Shown piece by piece: positions 15,908-23,575 of a DNA stretch of 32,330 bases. Numbering within the stretch: the first letter of the stretch is position 1; each line of letters begins with the position of its first letter. Below the pieces are notes generated by a model. The model worked only from the letters and a program-made list of their open reading frames with translations, made no database searches and was not told the origin of the DNA. The position numbers were made by a program, and so were the translations under genes. Origin of the DNA: Opitutia bacterium (lineage in GTDB: Bacteria > Verrucomicrobiota > Verrucomicrobiae > Opitutales > UBA953); assembly GCA_004558035.1 (NCBI GenBank), contig SFEJ01000027.1:1-32330 (forward strand). The letters run 5' to 3'.

Positions 15908-15936
15908 AGCATAGCAGAAAGCGGGCGGCGCGCAAA
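15908..15936 (-). promoter_or_regulatory. Candidate promoter of glgP
   Basis: On the minus strand TTTGCG (15936-15931), a 17-base spacer and TATGCT (15913-15908) lie upstream of glgP, giving a leader of about 43 bases. The same TATGCT hexamer is found at the rluB promoter. Confidence 0.4.
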
Positions 15937-15983
15937 TCCAAATTTCGCGGGGCGCATTTTCGCGCGGCGCGAGAATGAGGGCA

Positions 15984-16345
15984 AAAGTTTGTCAAAGCTT
16001 AGAGGTTAAGGGTTAAAGCTTAAAGAGAAGTTTGCTGGCGAGCGGGACGCTTACCCTCCCGTAAAAATTCGCGTTCATTCGCGGGAATTCGCGGTTCCGA
16101 AAAATCTGCGGAAATCTGCGAGATCCGCGGGAAGTTGCGCCTTTCAGGCGCGTGTTTTTTTTCGTGCCCTGCCCCAAGCGGCGTCGCGCCGCATGGGGTT
16201 ATTTTTGTTCCGCATTTCATGCGGAGTGAAGAGCCTTAGAGAAAGCCCCGCACCGAAAAGAAATCCCTCAAAATCCCCGCAATCCCTGTTGAAAAAAGGG
16301 GGCAAGCGGGACGCGTACCCTCCTTTAAGAATTCGCGGTTCCCGA
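15984..16345. repeat. Mosaic of dispersed intergenic repeat modules
   Basis: This fills most of the 562-base gap between glgP and rplT. In order I see: a GAGGTTAAGGGTTAAAGC module (16002-16025, also at 24741-24764); the AGCGGGACGC / ACCCTCC module (16037-16059); a TTCGCG / ATCTGCGG module (16063-16134) that is an inverted copy of 11817-11889; two hairpins (16172-16198 and 16210-16224); the TCAAAATCCCCGCAATCCC module (16261-16296, also at 12031-12066); and a second AGCGGGACGC copy (16301-16323). No gene is apparent. Confidence 0.7.
16172..16198. repeat. Strong GC-rich hairpin, 12-bp stem
   Basis: Two nearly perfect arms, CCCCAAGCGGCG and CGCCGCATGGGG, flank a 3-base loop with one mismatch. 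A second hairpin, CCGCAT / ATGCGG, follows at 16210-16224. No U-tract suited to a terminator is adjacent on either strand, and the role is unknown. Confidence 0.5.
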
Positions 16346-16353
16346 ATTTCCCG

Positions 16354-16389
16354 AAAAAAAACGTTCCCGCGAGTGATTCGCGGGAACGT
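16354..16389 (-). terminator. Terminator of rpmI-rplT built from an inverted CGTTCCCGC pair
   Basis: A perfect 12-bp stem ACGTTCCCGCGA / TCGCGGGAACGT with a 5-base loop is followed on the minus strand by eight U residues. It lies 32 bases past the rplT stop. This is the second terminator in the window whose arms are copies of the overrepresented 9-mer. Confidence 0.85.
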
Positions 16390-16420
16390 CCCTTTTTGAA
16401 ATTCGCTTGTCGTTTGAGGT

Positions 16421-16777
16421 TCAGGCGATCGCGGCCTTCGCTTTTTCGACGATCGCGGCGAACGCGGCGGCGTCGTTGATGGCGAGCTCGCTGAGGTTCT
16501 TGCGGTCGATGACGATTTCCGCCTTCTTCAGACCCGCGACGAGGCGGCTGTAAGTGATGCCGAGAGGACGGCAGGCGGCGTTGATGCGCACGATCCAAAG
16601 CTGACGGAAGTCATGCTTTTTCAGGCGGCGGTGCGCATACGCGTACTTCTGAGCGCGGTTGACCGCGTCGTTCGCGTGCGTGTAAGCGCGGGATTTGAGC
16701 CCGAAGTAGCCTTTCGCCTGTTTCAGGACGCGTTTGCGGCGCGCGCGCGTTGCGGGAGAGTTGGTGACACGTGACAT
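16421..16777 (-). CDS. rplT: 50S ribosomal protein L20
   Basis: The 118-residue protein begins MSRVTNSPATRARRKRVLKQ and continues with AKGYFGLKSRAYTHANDAVN, AYAHRRLKKHDFRQLWIVRI and NAACRPLGITYSRLVAGLKK, all diagnostic of L20. L20 binds 23S rRNA early in 50S assembly and in many bacteria represses its own operon. It follows rpmI after 98 bases on the same strand. infC, the usual first gene of this operon, is not present upstream, where malQ and a repeat element lie instead. The terminator at 16354-16389 closes the transcript. Confidence 0.98.
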   Translation of the reverse strand: MSRVTNSPATRARRKRVLKQAKGYFGLKSRAYTHANDAVNRAQKYAYAHRRLKKHDFRQLWIVRINAACRPLGITYSRLVAGLKKAEIVIDRKNLSELAINDAAAFAAIVEKAKAAIA

Positions 16778-16875
16778 GTTGCTGTTGCTTTCTTTCTTTT
16801 TGTGACCGCCGGGTCGTCAATTTCACCCGGCAAGTGCGGTTTTCGGTTGCGGTCCGTAATTCCTTCTTCGAGAGA

Positions 16876-17067
16876 TTACGCGAACGGCATCGCGGACTTG
16901 AACGTCTTTTCGAAGCCCTCGTCGACACGCTTGTCCGCACCGGAGCGACGACGAGACTTCGTGCTCTTGTTGCGGAGAAGGTGACGCGTGTTGGGCGAGC
17001 GACGCATCAGTTTGCCGCTGCCGGTCACTTTAAACCGTTTTGCGATGGATTTCTTAGTTTTTTGCAT
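16876..17067 (-). CDS. rpmI: 50S ribosomal protein L35
   Basis: The 63-residue basic protein reads MQKTKKSIAKRFKVTGSGKL, then RRSPNTRHLLRNKSTKSRRR, the normal L35 pattern (K-T-x-K-S/G-x-A-KRFKxTGSGK and a central H-L-x-x-KS). Its length is typical. It heads an rpmI-rplT pair without infC. Transcription probably starts in the AT-rich stretch just upstream, but I could not settle on a promoter. A palindromic repeat element begins about 80 bases upstream of its start. Confidence 0.97.
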   Translation of the reverse strand: MQKTKKSIAKRFKVTGSGKLMRRSPNTRHLLRNKSTKSRRRSGADKRVDEGFEKTFKSAMPFA

Positions 17068-17145
17068 AAGAAGATGTTTAGAAAAACGTTTTTCGCGGGA
17101 ATTGTAAAGGGGAAAACGAAGGAAAAGGGAAATTTTTTGCAGCGA

Positions 17146-17271
17146 AAGGTTATGAGGTTATGGAAGTTGATTGCTTTTCGCTTCGCGAAGGAGATTTTTT
17201 GAAATCCTTTCGGCGAAGCCGATCGCAATGAACTTCATAACCACCATAACTTCATAACCTCATCACCTTTT
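17146..17271. repeat. Palindromic intergenic element, REPIN-like (copy 1, downstream of malQ)
   Basis: The two ends, GGTTATGAGGTTATGGAAGT on the left and its near-complement at the right end (ACTTCATAACCTCAT), face each other. Between them are hairpins CGCTTCGCG (17179-17187) and TCGGCGAAGCCGA (17210-17222). Positions 17206-17242 are an inverted copy, with one or two mismatches, of 18845-18880 on the other side of malQ. Confidence 0.6.
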
Positions 17272-17277
17272 CCGCGA

Positions 17278-18792
17278 TCACGCTCTGCCGGAGATTTCGA
17301 CGAGCTCGCGCAGGCGCGGCACGACGTCGGCGCGGAAGCGCGCGAAGTCGGCGTCGGAAACGCGCCAGCGCCAGTTCTTCAGCTCCGTTCCCGGCTCGTT
17401 GAAGCGCGCTTCGGCGCCGAGCCCGAGCAGGTCCTGCACGGAAATCACGGCGAGGCGCGCGTGCGACTTCATCGCGGCGTTGACGAGCGCCCAGTGCGGC
17501 GCGTTCCCGTCCGTCCACAGGTAGCGGCGGAAGAAATCGCGCTCGTGCTCGGCGGCGGACGCGTACCAGCCGACGACGGTATTGTTGTCGTGAGTTCCCG
17601 GATACACGATCGTGTTCGCGCCGATGTTGTGCGGCAGGTAAAGATTTTTCGGATCTCCGCCGAAGGCGAACTGCAGCACCGCCATGCCGGGCAGCCCCGT
17701 GTCCGCGAGCAGCTTGCGCACGCCGTCGTTCATGTCGCCGAGATCCTCCGCGATCAGCTGCGCGTTTCCGAGGGCGCGGCGCACGCGTTCGAAAAATTCC
17801 AGTCCGGGCCCGAGCACCCATTCGCCCGTGCGCGCGTCCGGCGAGCCCGCGGGAATGCGCCAGTAATCGTAGAACGCGCGGAAATGGTCGATGCGCACGA
17901 CGTCGTAGAGCGCGAAGCACGCGCGCAGGCGCGCGATCCACCACGCGTAGTCGGTCTTCTTGAGCGCCGCCCAGTCGTAGAGCGGATTGCCCCAGAGCTG
18001 GCCCGTCGCGGAAAAATAGTCCGGCGGCACGCCCGCGACGGCGAGCGGCGCGGCGGTCTTTCTGTCGATTTGGAAAATGCCCGGATTCTGCCAGACGTCC
18101 GCGCTGTCGAGCGCGGTGAAGATCGGCACGTCGCCGACGATCTTCACGCCGCGGGAACGCGCGTGCCCGCGCAGCTCTCGCCACTGCGAGAAGAAGATGA
18201 ACTGCACGATCTCCGTCTTTTCCTTTTCCGCGAGCACGTCCGCGCCCCATTTCGCCTTCACGGCGGATTCGAAGCGGCGCGCGTTCGCCGGCCATTCGTA
18301 CCACGGAGCGCCGCCGAAATGCTTTTTCAGCGCCGTGTAGAGCGCGTAGCCTTCGAGCCAGTACGCGTTGTCCCGGCGGAAGGTCGCGAAGTCTCCGAGC
18401 CGCGTCAGCAGCGCGGGATTCTTTTTGACGTTCCCGTAGAGCTTGTCGGCGCAGGCGTGAAAGACGCTCCACAGCGCGCCGTATTCCACGTGGTCGCGCG
18501 GGAGCGCCGCGAAGGGCTCCAGGTCCGCGGCGTCGAGAAAGCCCTGCTCCGCCAGACTCTCGAAATCGACGAGAAAGGGATTTCCCGCGAACGAGGAAAA
18601 GCACTGATACGGCGAATCGCCGAAGCCCGTCGGCCCGAGCGGGCAGACCTGCCAATAGCCGACGCGCGCGTCCGCCAGCGCGTCCGCGAACTGACGCGCG
18701 GAAGCGCCGAGCGTGCCGATGCCCTGGCGGGAAGGCAGCATGGTCGGATGAAGAAGAACGCCGCTCGAGCGGCTTTTGAGCCAATTGAACAT
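17278..18792 (-). CDS. malQ: 4-alpha-glucanotransferase (amylomaltase), GH77
   Basis: MalQ moves alpha-1,4-glucan chains between maltodextrins and provides longer chains for phosphorylase. The 504-residue protein starts MFNWLKSRSSGVLLHPTMLP, near the usual GH77 start (SRxSGVLLHPTSLPS). GH77 landmarks follow: YWQVCPLGPTGFGDSPYQCF, GDVPIFTALDSADVW, VRIDHFRAFYDYW (nucleophile Asp), LIAEDLGDMNDGVRKLL (acid/base Glu) and PGTHDNNTVVGWY (third acidic residue). It lacks the long N-terminal extension of E. coli MalQ and is of the short Thermus type. Inverted copies of the same palindromic repeat stand on both sides. It shares a pathway with glgP 1.4 kb further along the same strand. Confidence 0.96.
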   Translation of the reverse strand: MFNWLKSRSSGVLLHPTMLPSRQGIGTLGASARQFADALADARVGYWQVCPLGPTGFGDSPYQCFSSFAGNPFLVDFESLAEQGFLDAADLEPFAALPRDHVEYGALWSVFHACADKLYGNVKKNPALLTRLGDFATFRRDNAYWLEGYALYTALKKHFGGAPWYEWPANARRFESAVKAKWGADVLAEKEKTEIVQFIFFSQWRELRGHARSRGVKIVGDVPIFTALDSADVWQNPGIFQIDRKTAAPLAVAGVPPDYFSATGQLWGNPLYDWAALKKTDYAWWIARLRACFALYDVVRIDHFRAFYDYWRIPAGSPDARTGEWVLGPGLEFFERVRRALGNAQLIAEDLGDMNDGVRKLLADTGLPGMAVLQFAFGGDPKNLYLPHNIGANTIVYPGTHDNNTVVGWYASAAEHERDFFRRYLWTDGNAPHWALVNAAMKSHARLAVISVQDLLGLGAEARFNEPGTELKNWRWRVSDADFARFRADVVPRLRELVEISGRA

Positions 18793-18800
18793 GGGAATAA

Positions 18801-19017
18801 AGCTTAAAAGGTTAAAGAGGTTATGAAAGTGACGAGGTTATGAAGGTTATGAAGTTCATTGCGCTCGGCTTCGCCGAAACTAGAGCTCCTTCGGAGCTGT
18901 TTAAGATTTATCGTTTAAAGTTTATTCTCTCTAAACCTTACACCTTAAACCATAAACAGCGCGAAGCGCTTCCATCAAACTTCCGTAACCTTCATAACCT
19001 CATAACTTCACAACCTT
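18801..19017. repeat. Palindromic intergenic element, REPIN-like (copy 2, upstream of malQ)
   Basis: The left part (18811-18880) has tandem GAGGTTATGAAGG-like units ending in a CGGCTTCGCCG hairpin. The right part (18975-19017) carries the same units inverted (ACCTTCATAACCTCATAAC). Between are hairpins AGAGCTCCTTCGGAGCT (18882-18898) and AGCGCGAAGCGCT (18958-18970). The malQ-proximal edge contains AGCTTA (18801-18806), which reads TAAGCT on the malQ strand and may act as its -10 box with an almost leaderless start. The element fills the gap between malQ and the large pseudopilin gene. Confidence 0.6.
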
Positions 19018-19022
19018 TTTCT

Positions 19023-22000
19023 TCAGATTTCGTCCGGGGTGAGCCAGCGGAACGACACGATCTTGAAGCGGCGGCCGAAGAGGCGGTTCACCGCCTTCAG
19101 CTGCGTGTTGCGTTCGAACTTCTCGAAGAAATGCTCGTCGTTCCCGAGCGACTGCGAGCGGTAGTTCTTACGCACCTGCAGCGAATCGAAAATCGTCTTG
19201 TCCGCGCTTTCCAACACTTCGTCCTCCTCGTCGGCGACCCAGTCCGGCAGACGCTGCACGACGGCTTCGCAGTAGGCGCGCGCCTCCGCGTTCCCGCTCA
19301 GTCCGAAGACGTCGCCGTAGGCACGGATCGTGAACGTGTCCGAGCGCACCGTCATGCCCGCGCCGAGGCTCGAAAGCACGTCGCCCTGCGTCAGGTAGCC
19401 CGTCGCGCCCGCTTTCTTGGACGCCTTGCCCGTCGAGGGAATCAGGTTCGGGAACTGCGTCGAGTCCGGCGTGTTCTTCGCGTCGCCCATCGATTTGTTG
19501 ATCGCGCTCGTCTTGTCGATCGCCGCCTGCAACGTTCCCGAGCGCGCCGTGTCGTCCTTCGCGTTGTAGCGGCGGTTCACGAAGTCCGCCATCGACATGA
19601 ACGGTCCGCGCAGACGCACTTCTTCGACGATCTTTTCCGCGAGCGACTGCAGCTCGCTGTCCTTCAGCGAGCGGTACCAGCGCCAGCCGCTGCCCTCGTC
19701 GCCGTCGCTGTCGCCGACGCCGCTGTTGTTCTTGCCTTCGCCGCCGGCGTCCTTGCCGATGAGCTTCATGAAGCGCACTATCGGGAAATCTTCCGCCTCG
19801 GAATAATCGCCGTCGATCTTCAGATACTGCTTGTGCAGACTCGCGAGCTGCGCCTTCCACGCCTCCACGGACGTAGAATTGACGTTGAACGCGCCTTCGT
19901 AGAGGAAATTGCGCGCGACCTTGTTCGGGTCCTTCAGCTCTTCGGTCACGACGTCGTCCGTGCGGTCCGGATCGGAGCGGTCGCGGATCAGCGACACGCG
20001 CGGGTTCGCGAGCGGGTTCGCCGCCTCGTCGTCGAGCAGCTTGCGCGCGAACGCGGAGACGTTTTTCTGCTGTCCGTCGAGATCGCCGAAATTGACGCCG
20101 GAGAAGAAATAGCGGTCGAAGAGCGCGAGATTCGCCGCGAAGGGCGTGTCCGCGCGCGGCTGCTGCGGCGGCTTATTGCCCTTGTGCTCCGGCCAGTCGA
20201 AGAGCGTCGAAAGATCCTTGTTGCCGATCGGCGGATACGAGTTCGCCACGACGTAGCTCGGCTCGTAGTCCAGAACCGAGCAGTCGACGCTCTGGAACTG
20301 CCCGAGCGAGGTCATCGGGCGCGTCGGCACTTCGTAGAGCACGACGTTCGTCTGCCCGGCGGCGCCCGTGCTGTCGCCCCAATACGCCTGACCGTCGCCG
20401 GTGTGCTCGATCGCGTCCATTTCGTCGATGCCGTCCGTGCGGATCTGCGCGATCCAGCCCGGACCGGCGTTCACGAAGTTCCCGCGCGGCTTTTCGCCGA
20501 TCTGGCTCGGCGCGTTGTCGTCGACCAGTTTCTCGGAGTTCCACGAGCGCGGATCGACGACCCACGGGCGCGAGTTCGAAAGCAGAGGGCCGGCGAAGGG
20601 CGTGTCTTCCGCGCCTCCCTTATAGACTTCATAGACGCAGAGCGCCTGCTTGCGCGCGCCGTCCCAGCCCGTGCCCGATTCGCGGTAGAAGGACTTGCCG
20701 AGCTTCACCCATTCGGACGACTGGTTGCCGATGCGCTGGCTGTTGTATCTGTAAAGCGAGATGCGGCTGACGGAGATGTTCTGAAGCAGCGTTTCGTCCG
20801 CCTGGTCCGACCAGCCGGAAGAGCTGCTCGGGTCGTTCCAAGTGCGCGTCAGCATGTCTTTGTCCTTCATGTTTTCTCCGATCGCGCTCTGCGGGTAGAA
20901 CAGGTAAAAGAGGAGCATGTCGGATTCGAGCTGCGCCACCGCCGCGGTGCCGGAACCGCCCCAAAGGTCGGGAGCGGCATGCCCCAGGGAAATCGAGAAA
21001 TCGCAGTTCAGGTCCGCCGGATTCTTCATCTTGGCGAACGCCATCGGAATTTCGAAGCCGGGCAGACCGCCTTCGGGATCGGGCTCGAAATTGCCGAGCG
21101 AATTCGCGAGACCGTAAATTTCGTCGCCGGCGTTGTTGTTCGTTCCGCCGCCGCCGACCTTGAGCTTGACCGGATACTGCTTGGAATAGGCGAAAACGGG
21201 CTTCACCTCGCCCGGCTGCATGACGATGGAGCCGTTCGGCGAACCCGTGTAAGAGCTCGTTCCCGCGAAAAGGTAGAGCGAATGAGCGGTCTTTCCGGAA
21301 TAATTGCCGCTGAAGAACCAGAACGGAATCTGCATGTACTCGCTTTCGATCAGATTGTCCGTGTTTCCGGTGTATTCGCCGTCCGCGCCGACCGTCCGGT
21401 TGTAGCCGACGTAAGTGTTTTTCCAATACCAGAATTTCCCGCCGTCCTCGCGATGCAGGAGGAGAGAGAACGGATAGAATTTCGTGACGTTCATGCCGAG
21501 ACCGAAGAACTCAATCGGCACGTTGTAGGGATTGTGGAGCACAAAGAGCGGCTCCGCGATGAGCGCGGCGGAATCCTGATTGAAGATCAGCGAGAACTTC
21601 ATCGAAAAGCGCAGCACTTCCGGCGCGAGACGCATCGACTGCGGGATGATCGCGGACCCCTTCTGCACGCCCGTGGAGGTGTTCGCGTAAACGGCGCCCT
21701 GCTCGACCTTGTAGTCGGGATCGCCGGAGACTTCCGTTAGGTACGTCGGCGCATCGACGAAGTTGGTGTAGTCGCCGCCGTGTCCGGCGCTGTTGTTGTA
21801 TTCCATGCCGCCGCGCCAGGACGCCGCCGCGTAGTTCCATTTCGGGCTGAAGACTCCTTTATAGGTCTGCGTCGTCGCCTGTCCGGAGCCGGTGGAGACG
21901 TTGACGGACGTGCTCTCGCGGACGTGGCGCGGGTCGCCCTGCAGGTAGCTGTACGGCGCCATGCCGGTCGCGAGCCACGTGGAATCGTCGGACGCCTTCA

Positions 22001-23390
22001 GCCCGCGCACGCCCCGCTTTTCGACTTCGCGCTTGTAGAGGCGGTAGTAGTTGCGGAAGACGTCCCAGGTCGGTCCGCGCAGATAGCGGCCGTCGGAGTT
22101 CCCGCGCTTGGCGATCTTCGTGTCGAACTCATAGACGTAGCCGAGCCCCTCGGACGGCTGTTCGAGCCACCATTTCGTCGTCTCGTTGTTGTCGACCGAG
22201 AAATAGCTGAGCAGGTTGAGCCCGTTCTTTTCGCCGGAGCCGTGAAACTGCGGGTAGTCGCGGAAGCCCTTGTTGAAGCCGTCGTTCCCGCCGAACCAGG
22301 GCATTTCGAAGGCGACGGAAAGGTCGGTCTTGAGACCGCCGCTGTACACGTCGGAGAAGACGCCGCGGGACCAGAACGAGACGTCGTGATAGAGCGCGCG
22401 GGCGTTTTTGAGGAAGTCGGCGGAATCTTCGTCGGCGTAGGCGGCGAGATCGCCGAGGGAAAGCACGTAGGGGAGCTTGGCGGCGGAGGGCGTTCCCGCG
22501 CTCTTGGCGTCGGCGCTCCACCAGTCGTCGAAGGACTTGATGCCGGTGATGACTTCGGCGCCGACGCGCTGAGGCGTGGCGCGGAGCGTGCGCTGGAAGT
22601 CGTTGAGCGAGGAATCGAACTCGCGCGCGTAGGCGTCGGAGAGATTCACGCGCGCCTTCACGCCTTCGTCGCCGACCCAGTAGGCGAAGGAACCGGCGCC
22701 CTTGGCGGAACGCTGGAAGTCGGTGCGCTTTTCGAGCGGAACGCGTCGCACCTTGACGACGTCGTCCTCCCAGCCGCTTTTCTTGCCGAGCGTTCCCGCG
22801 CCGACGAGGGTGACGAGCTCGGGGCTGTCGTCGTCCACGTCGTAGGCGTTGACGGCCTCGGAGACGATTTCCTTGCCCTTGTCCGAGTCGGCGGAAGACT
22901 TCGCGACGGGAAGGTCGAGCGGGGAGAAATTGCCGGAGTCGGAATCGTAGCCGGAAACGAGCCAGCCGAGGAAGGGCTTGGCGTCGGGATCCTTGTAATC
23001 CCAGTCGCGGAGCTTCTGCGAATCAGACTTGTCGAGCCCGCCGGTCGCCCAGACGCCCGTCCAACGGCGCTTGCCCTTGTAGGGCGTTCCCGAGGGGAGC
23101 GACTTGTTGGTCCCGCCCTGGTCGAGAATGTCCGCCGTGGCGGTGACGCGCTGGTCGTCGCCGGCGAGGAGCTGGAGCTGCGCGAGCGCGATGCGGAGAC
23201 CGCAGACGGCGTTCGCCTGAGCCTGGTAGCGCTTGACGCGGTAGCCGCCGATCTGCGATTCGAGATAGACGAACGACACGAGGGAAATCGCGATGAGGAG
23301 CATCAGCGCCATCATGACGAGCGCGACGACCAGCGAAAATCCGCGTCGGCGGGAGTTCCGGAACGTTTTTTTGAAGGGTAATGCGAACAT
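19023..23390 (-). CDS. Large pseudopilin-like protein, Verru_Chthon cassette protein A type
   Basis: The 1455-residue protein begins with a class III signal (KTFRNSRRRG, then FSLVVALVMMALMLLIAISL), so prepilin peptidase would cut after Gly17. Residue +5 is Val instead of Glu, as in PilX/GspK-type minor pilins. After the helix come ALAQLQLLAGDDQRVTATAD and WTGVW, which I recognise from verrucomicrobial cassette A proteins. The remainder is a very long, aromatic- and glycine-rich ectodomain with no obvious enzyme motif. Near the C-terminus a helical stretch (SELQSLAEKIVEEVRLRGPF, then MADFVNRRYN) recalls the helix-rich part of GspK. It is probably the tip of a type II secretion or pilus-like fibre. 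It lies on the opposite strand from its four likely partners at 24932-28223. Confidence 0.7.
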   Translation of the reverse strand: MFALPFKKTFRNSRRRGFSLVVALVMMALMLLIAISLVSFVYLESQIGGYRVKRYQAQANAVCGLRIALAQLQLLAGDDQRVTATADILDQGGTNKSLPSGTPYKGKRRWTGVWATGGLDKSDSQKLRDWDYKDPDAKPFLGWLVSGYDSDSGNFSPLDLPVAKSSADSDKGKEIVSEAVNAYDVDDDSPELVTLVGAGTLGKKSGWEDDVVKVRRVPLEKRTDFQRSAKGAGSFAYWVGDEGVKARVNLSDAYAREFDSSLNDFQRTLRATPQRVGAEVITGIKSFDDWWSADAKSAGTPSAAKLPYVLSLGDLAAYADEDSADFLKNARALYHDVSFWSRGVFSDVYSGGLKTDLSVAFEMPWFGGNDGFNKGFRDYPQFHGSGEKNGLNLLSYFSVDNNETTKWWLEQPSEGLGYVYEFDTKIAKRGNSDGRYLRGPTWDVFRNYYRLYKREVEKRGVRGLKASDDSTWLATGMAPYSYLQGDPRHVRESTSVNVSTGSGQATTQTYKGVFSPKWNYAAASWRGGMEYNNSAGHGGDYTNFVDAPTYLTEVSGDPDYKVEQGAVYANTSTGVQKGSAIIPQSMRLAPEVLRFSMKFSLIFNQDSAALIAEPLFVLHNPYNVPIEFFGLGMNVTKFYPFSLLLHREDGGKFWYWKNTYVGYNRTVGADGEYTGNTDNLIESEYMQIPFWFFSGNYSGKTAHSLYLFAGTSSYTGSPNGSIVMQPGEVKPVFAYSKQYPVKLKVGGGGTNNNAGDEIYGLANSLGNFEPDPEGGLPGFEIPMAFAKMKNPADLNCDFSISLGHAAPDLWGGSGTAAVAQLESDMLLFYLFYPQSAIGENMKDKDMLTRTWNDPSSSSGWSDQADETLLQNISVSRISLYRYNSQRIGNQSSEWVKLGKSFYRESGTGWDGARKQALCVYEVYKGGAEDTPFAGPLLSNSRPWVVDPRSWNSEKLVDDNAPSQIGEKPRGNFVNAGPGWIAQIRTDGIDEMDAIEHTGDGQAYWGDSTGAAGQTNVVLYEVPTRPMTSLGQFQSVDCSVLDYEPSYVVANSYPPIGNKDLSTLFDWPEHKGNKPPQQPRADTPFAANLALFDRYFFSGVNFGDLDGQQKNVSAFARKLLDDEAANPLANPRVSLIRDRSDPDRTDDVVTEELKDPNKVARNFLYEGAFNVNSTSVEAWKAQLASLHKQYLKIDGDYSEAEDFPIVRFMKLIGKDAGGEGKNNSGVGDSDGDEGSGWRWYRSLKDSELQSLAEKIVEEVRLRGPFMSMADFVNRRYNAKDDTARSGTLQAAIDKTSAINKSMGDAKNTPDSTQFPNLIPSTGKASKKAGATGYLTQGDVLSSLGAGMTVRSDTFTIRAYGDVFGLSGNAEARAYCEAVVQRLPDWVADEEDEVLESADKTIFDSLQVRKNYRSQSLGNDEHFFEKFERNTQLKAVNRLFGRRFKIVSFRWLTPDEI

Positions 23391-23461
23391 GGCTATGGGG
23401 ACATTCTCCTAAATTTTCGCGGGAAAGGAAAGCCAAAACGCGGACGGCGTCGAAGTGCAGG

Positions 23462-23575
23462 TTCTCCCGCAAAGACGCGAAGAAAAACCGCGAAATTCCG
23501 CGAATGAACGCGAATTTTTATCGGCGGGCGAGCGTTTCGCCTGTCCGCCGAAATCCTTCCCGCGCAAACTTCCCT
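23462..23575. repeat. Intergenic repeat copy between the large pseudopilin and rluB
   Basis: The stretch contains CGCAAAGACGCGAAGAAAAA and CGCGAATGAACGCGAA, the module also found at 11711-11735 and 11855-11882, then a GGCGGGCGAGCG segment similar to the AGCGGGACGC module. The 185-base gap (23391-23575) holds no gene I can support. Confidence 0.5.

Noticed and set aside
15960..16400. A CRISPR array in the repeat-rich gap
   Set aside because: The repeats differ in length and orientation and are not regularly spaced, with no uniform spacers and no cas genes nearby.
16778..16875. A missing infC or an L20 leader riboswitch between rpmI and rplT
   Set aside because: The 98-base gap is too short for a gene and I could not draw a convincing conserved leader structure.
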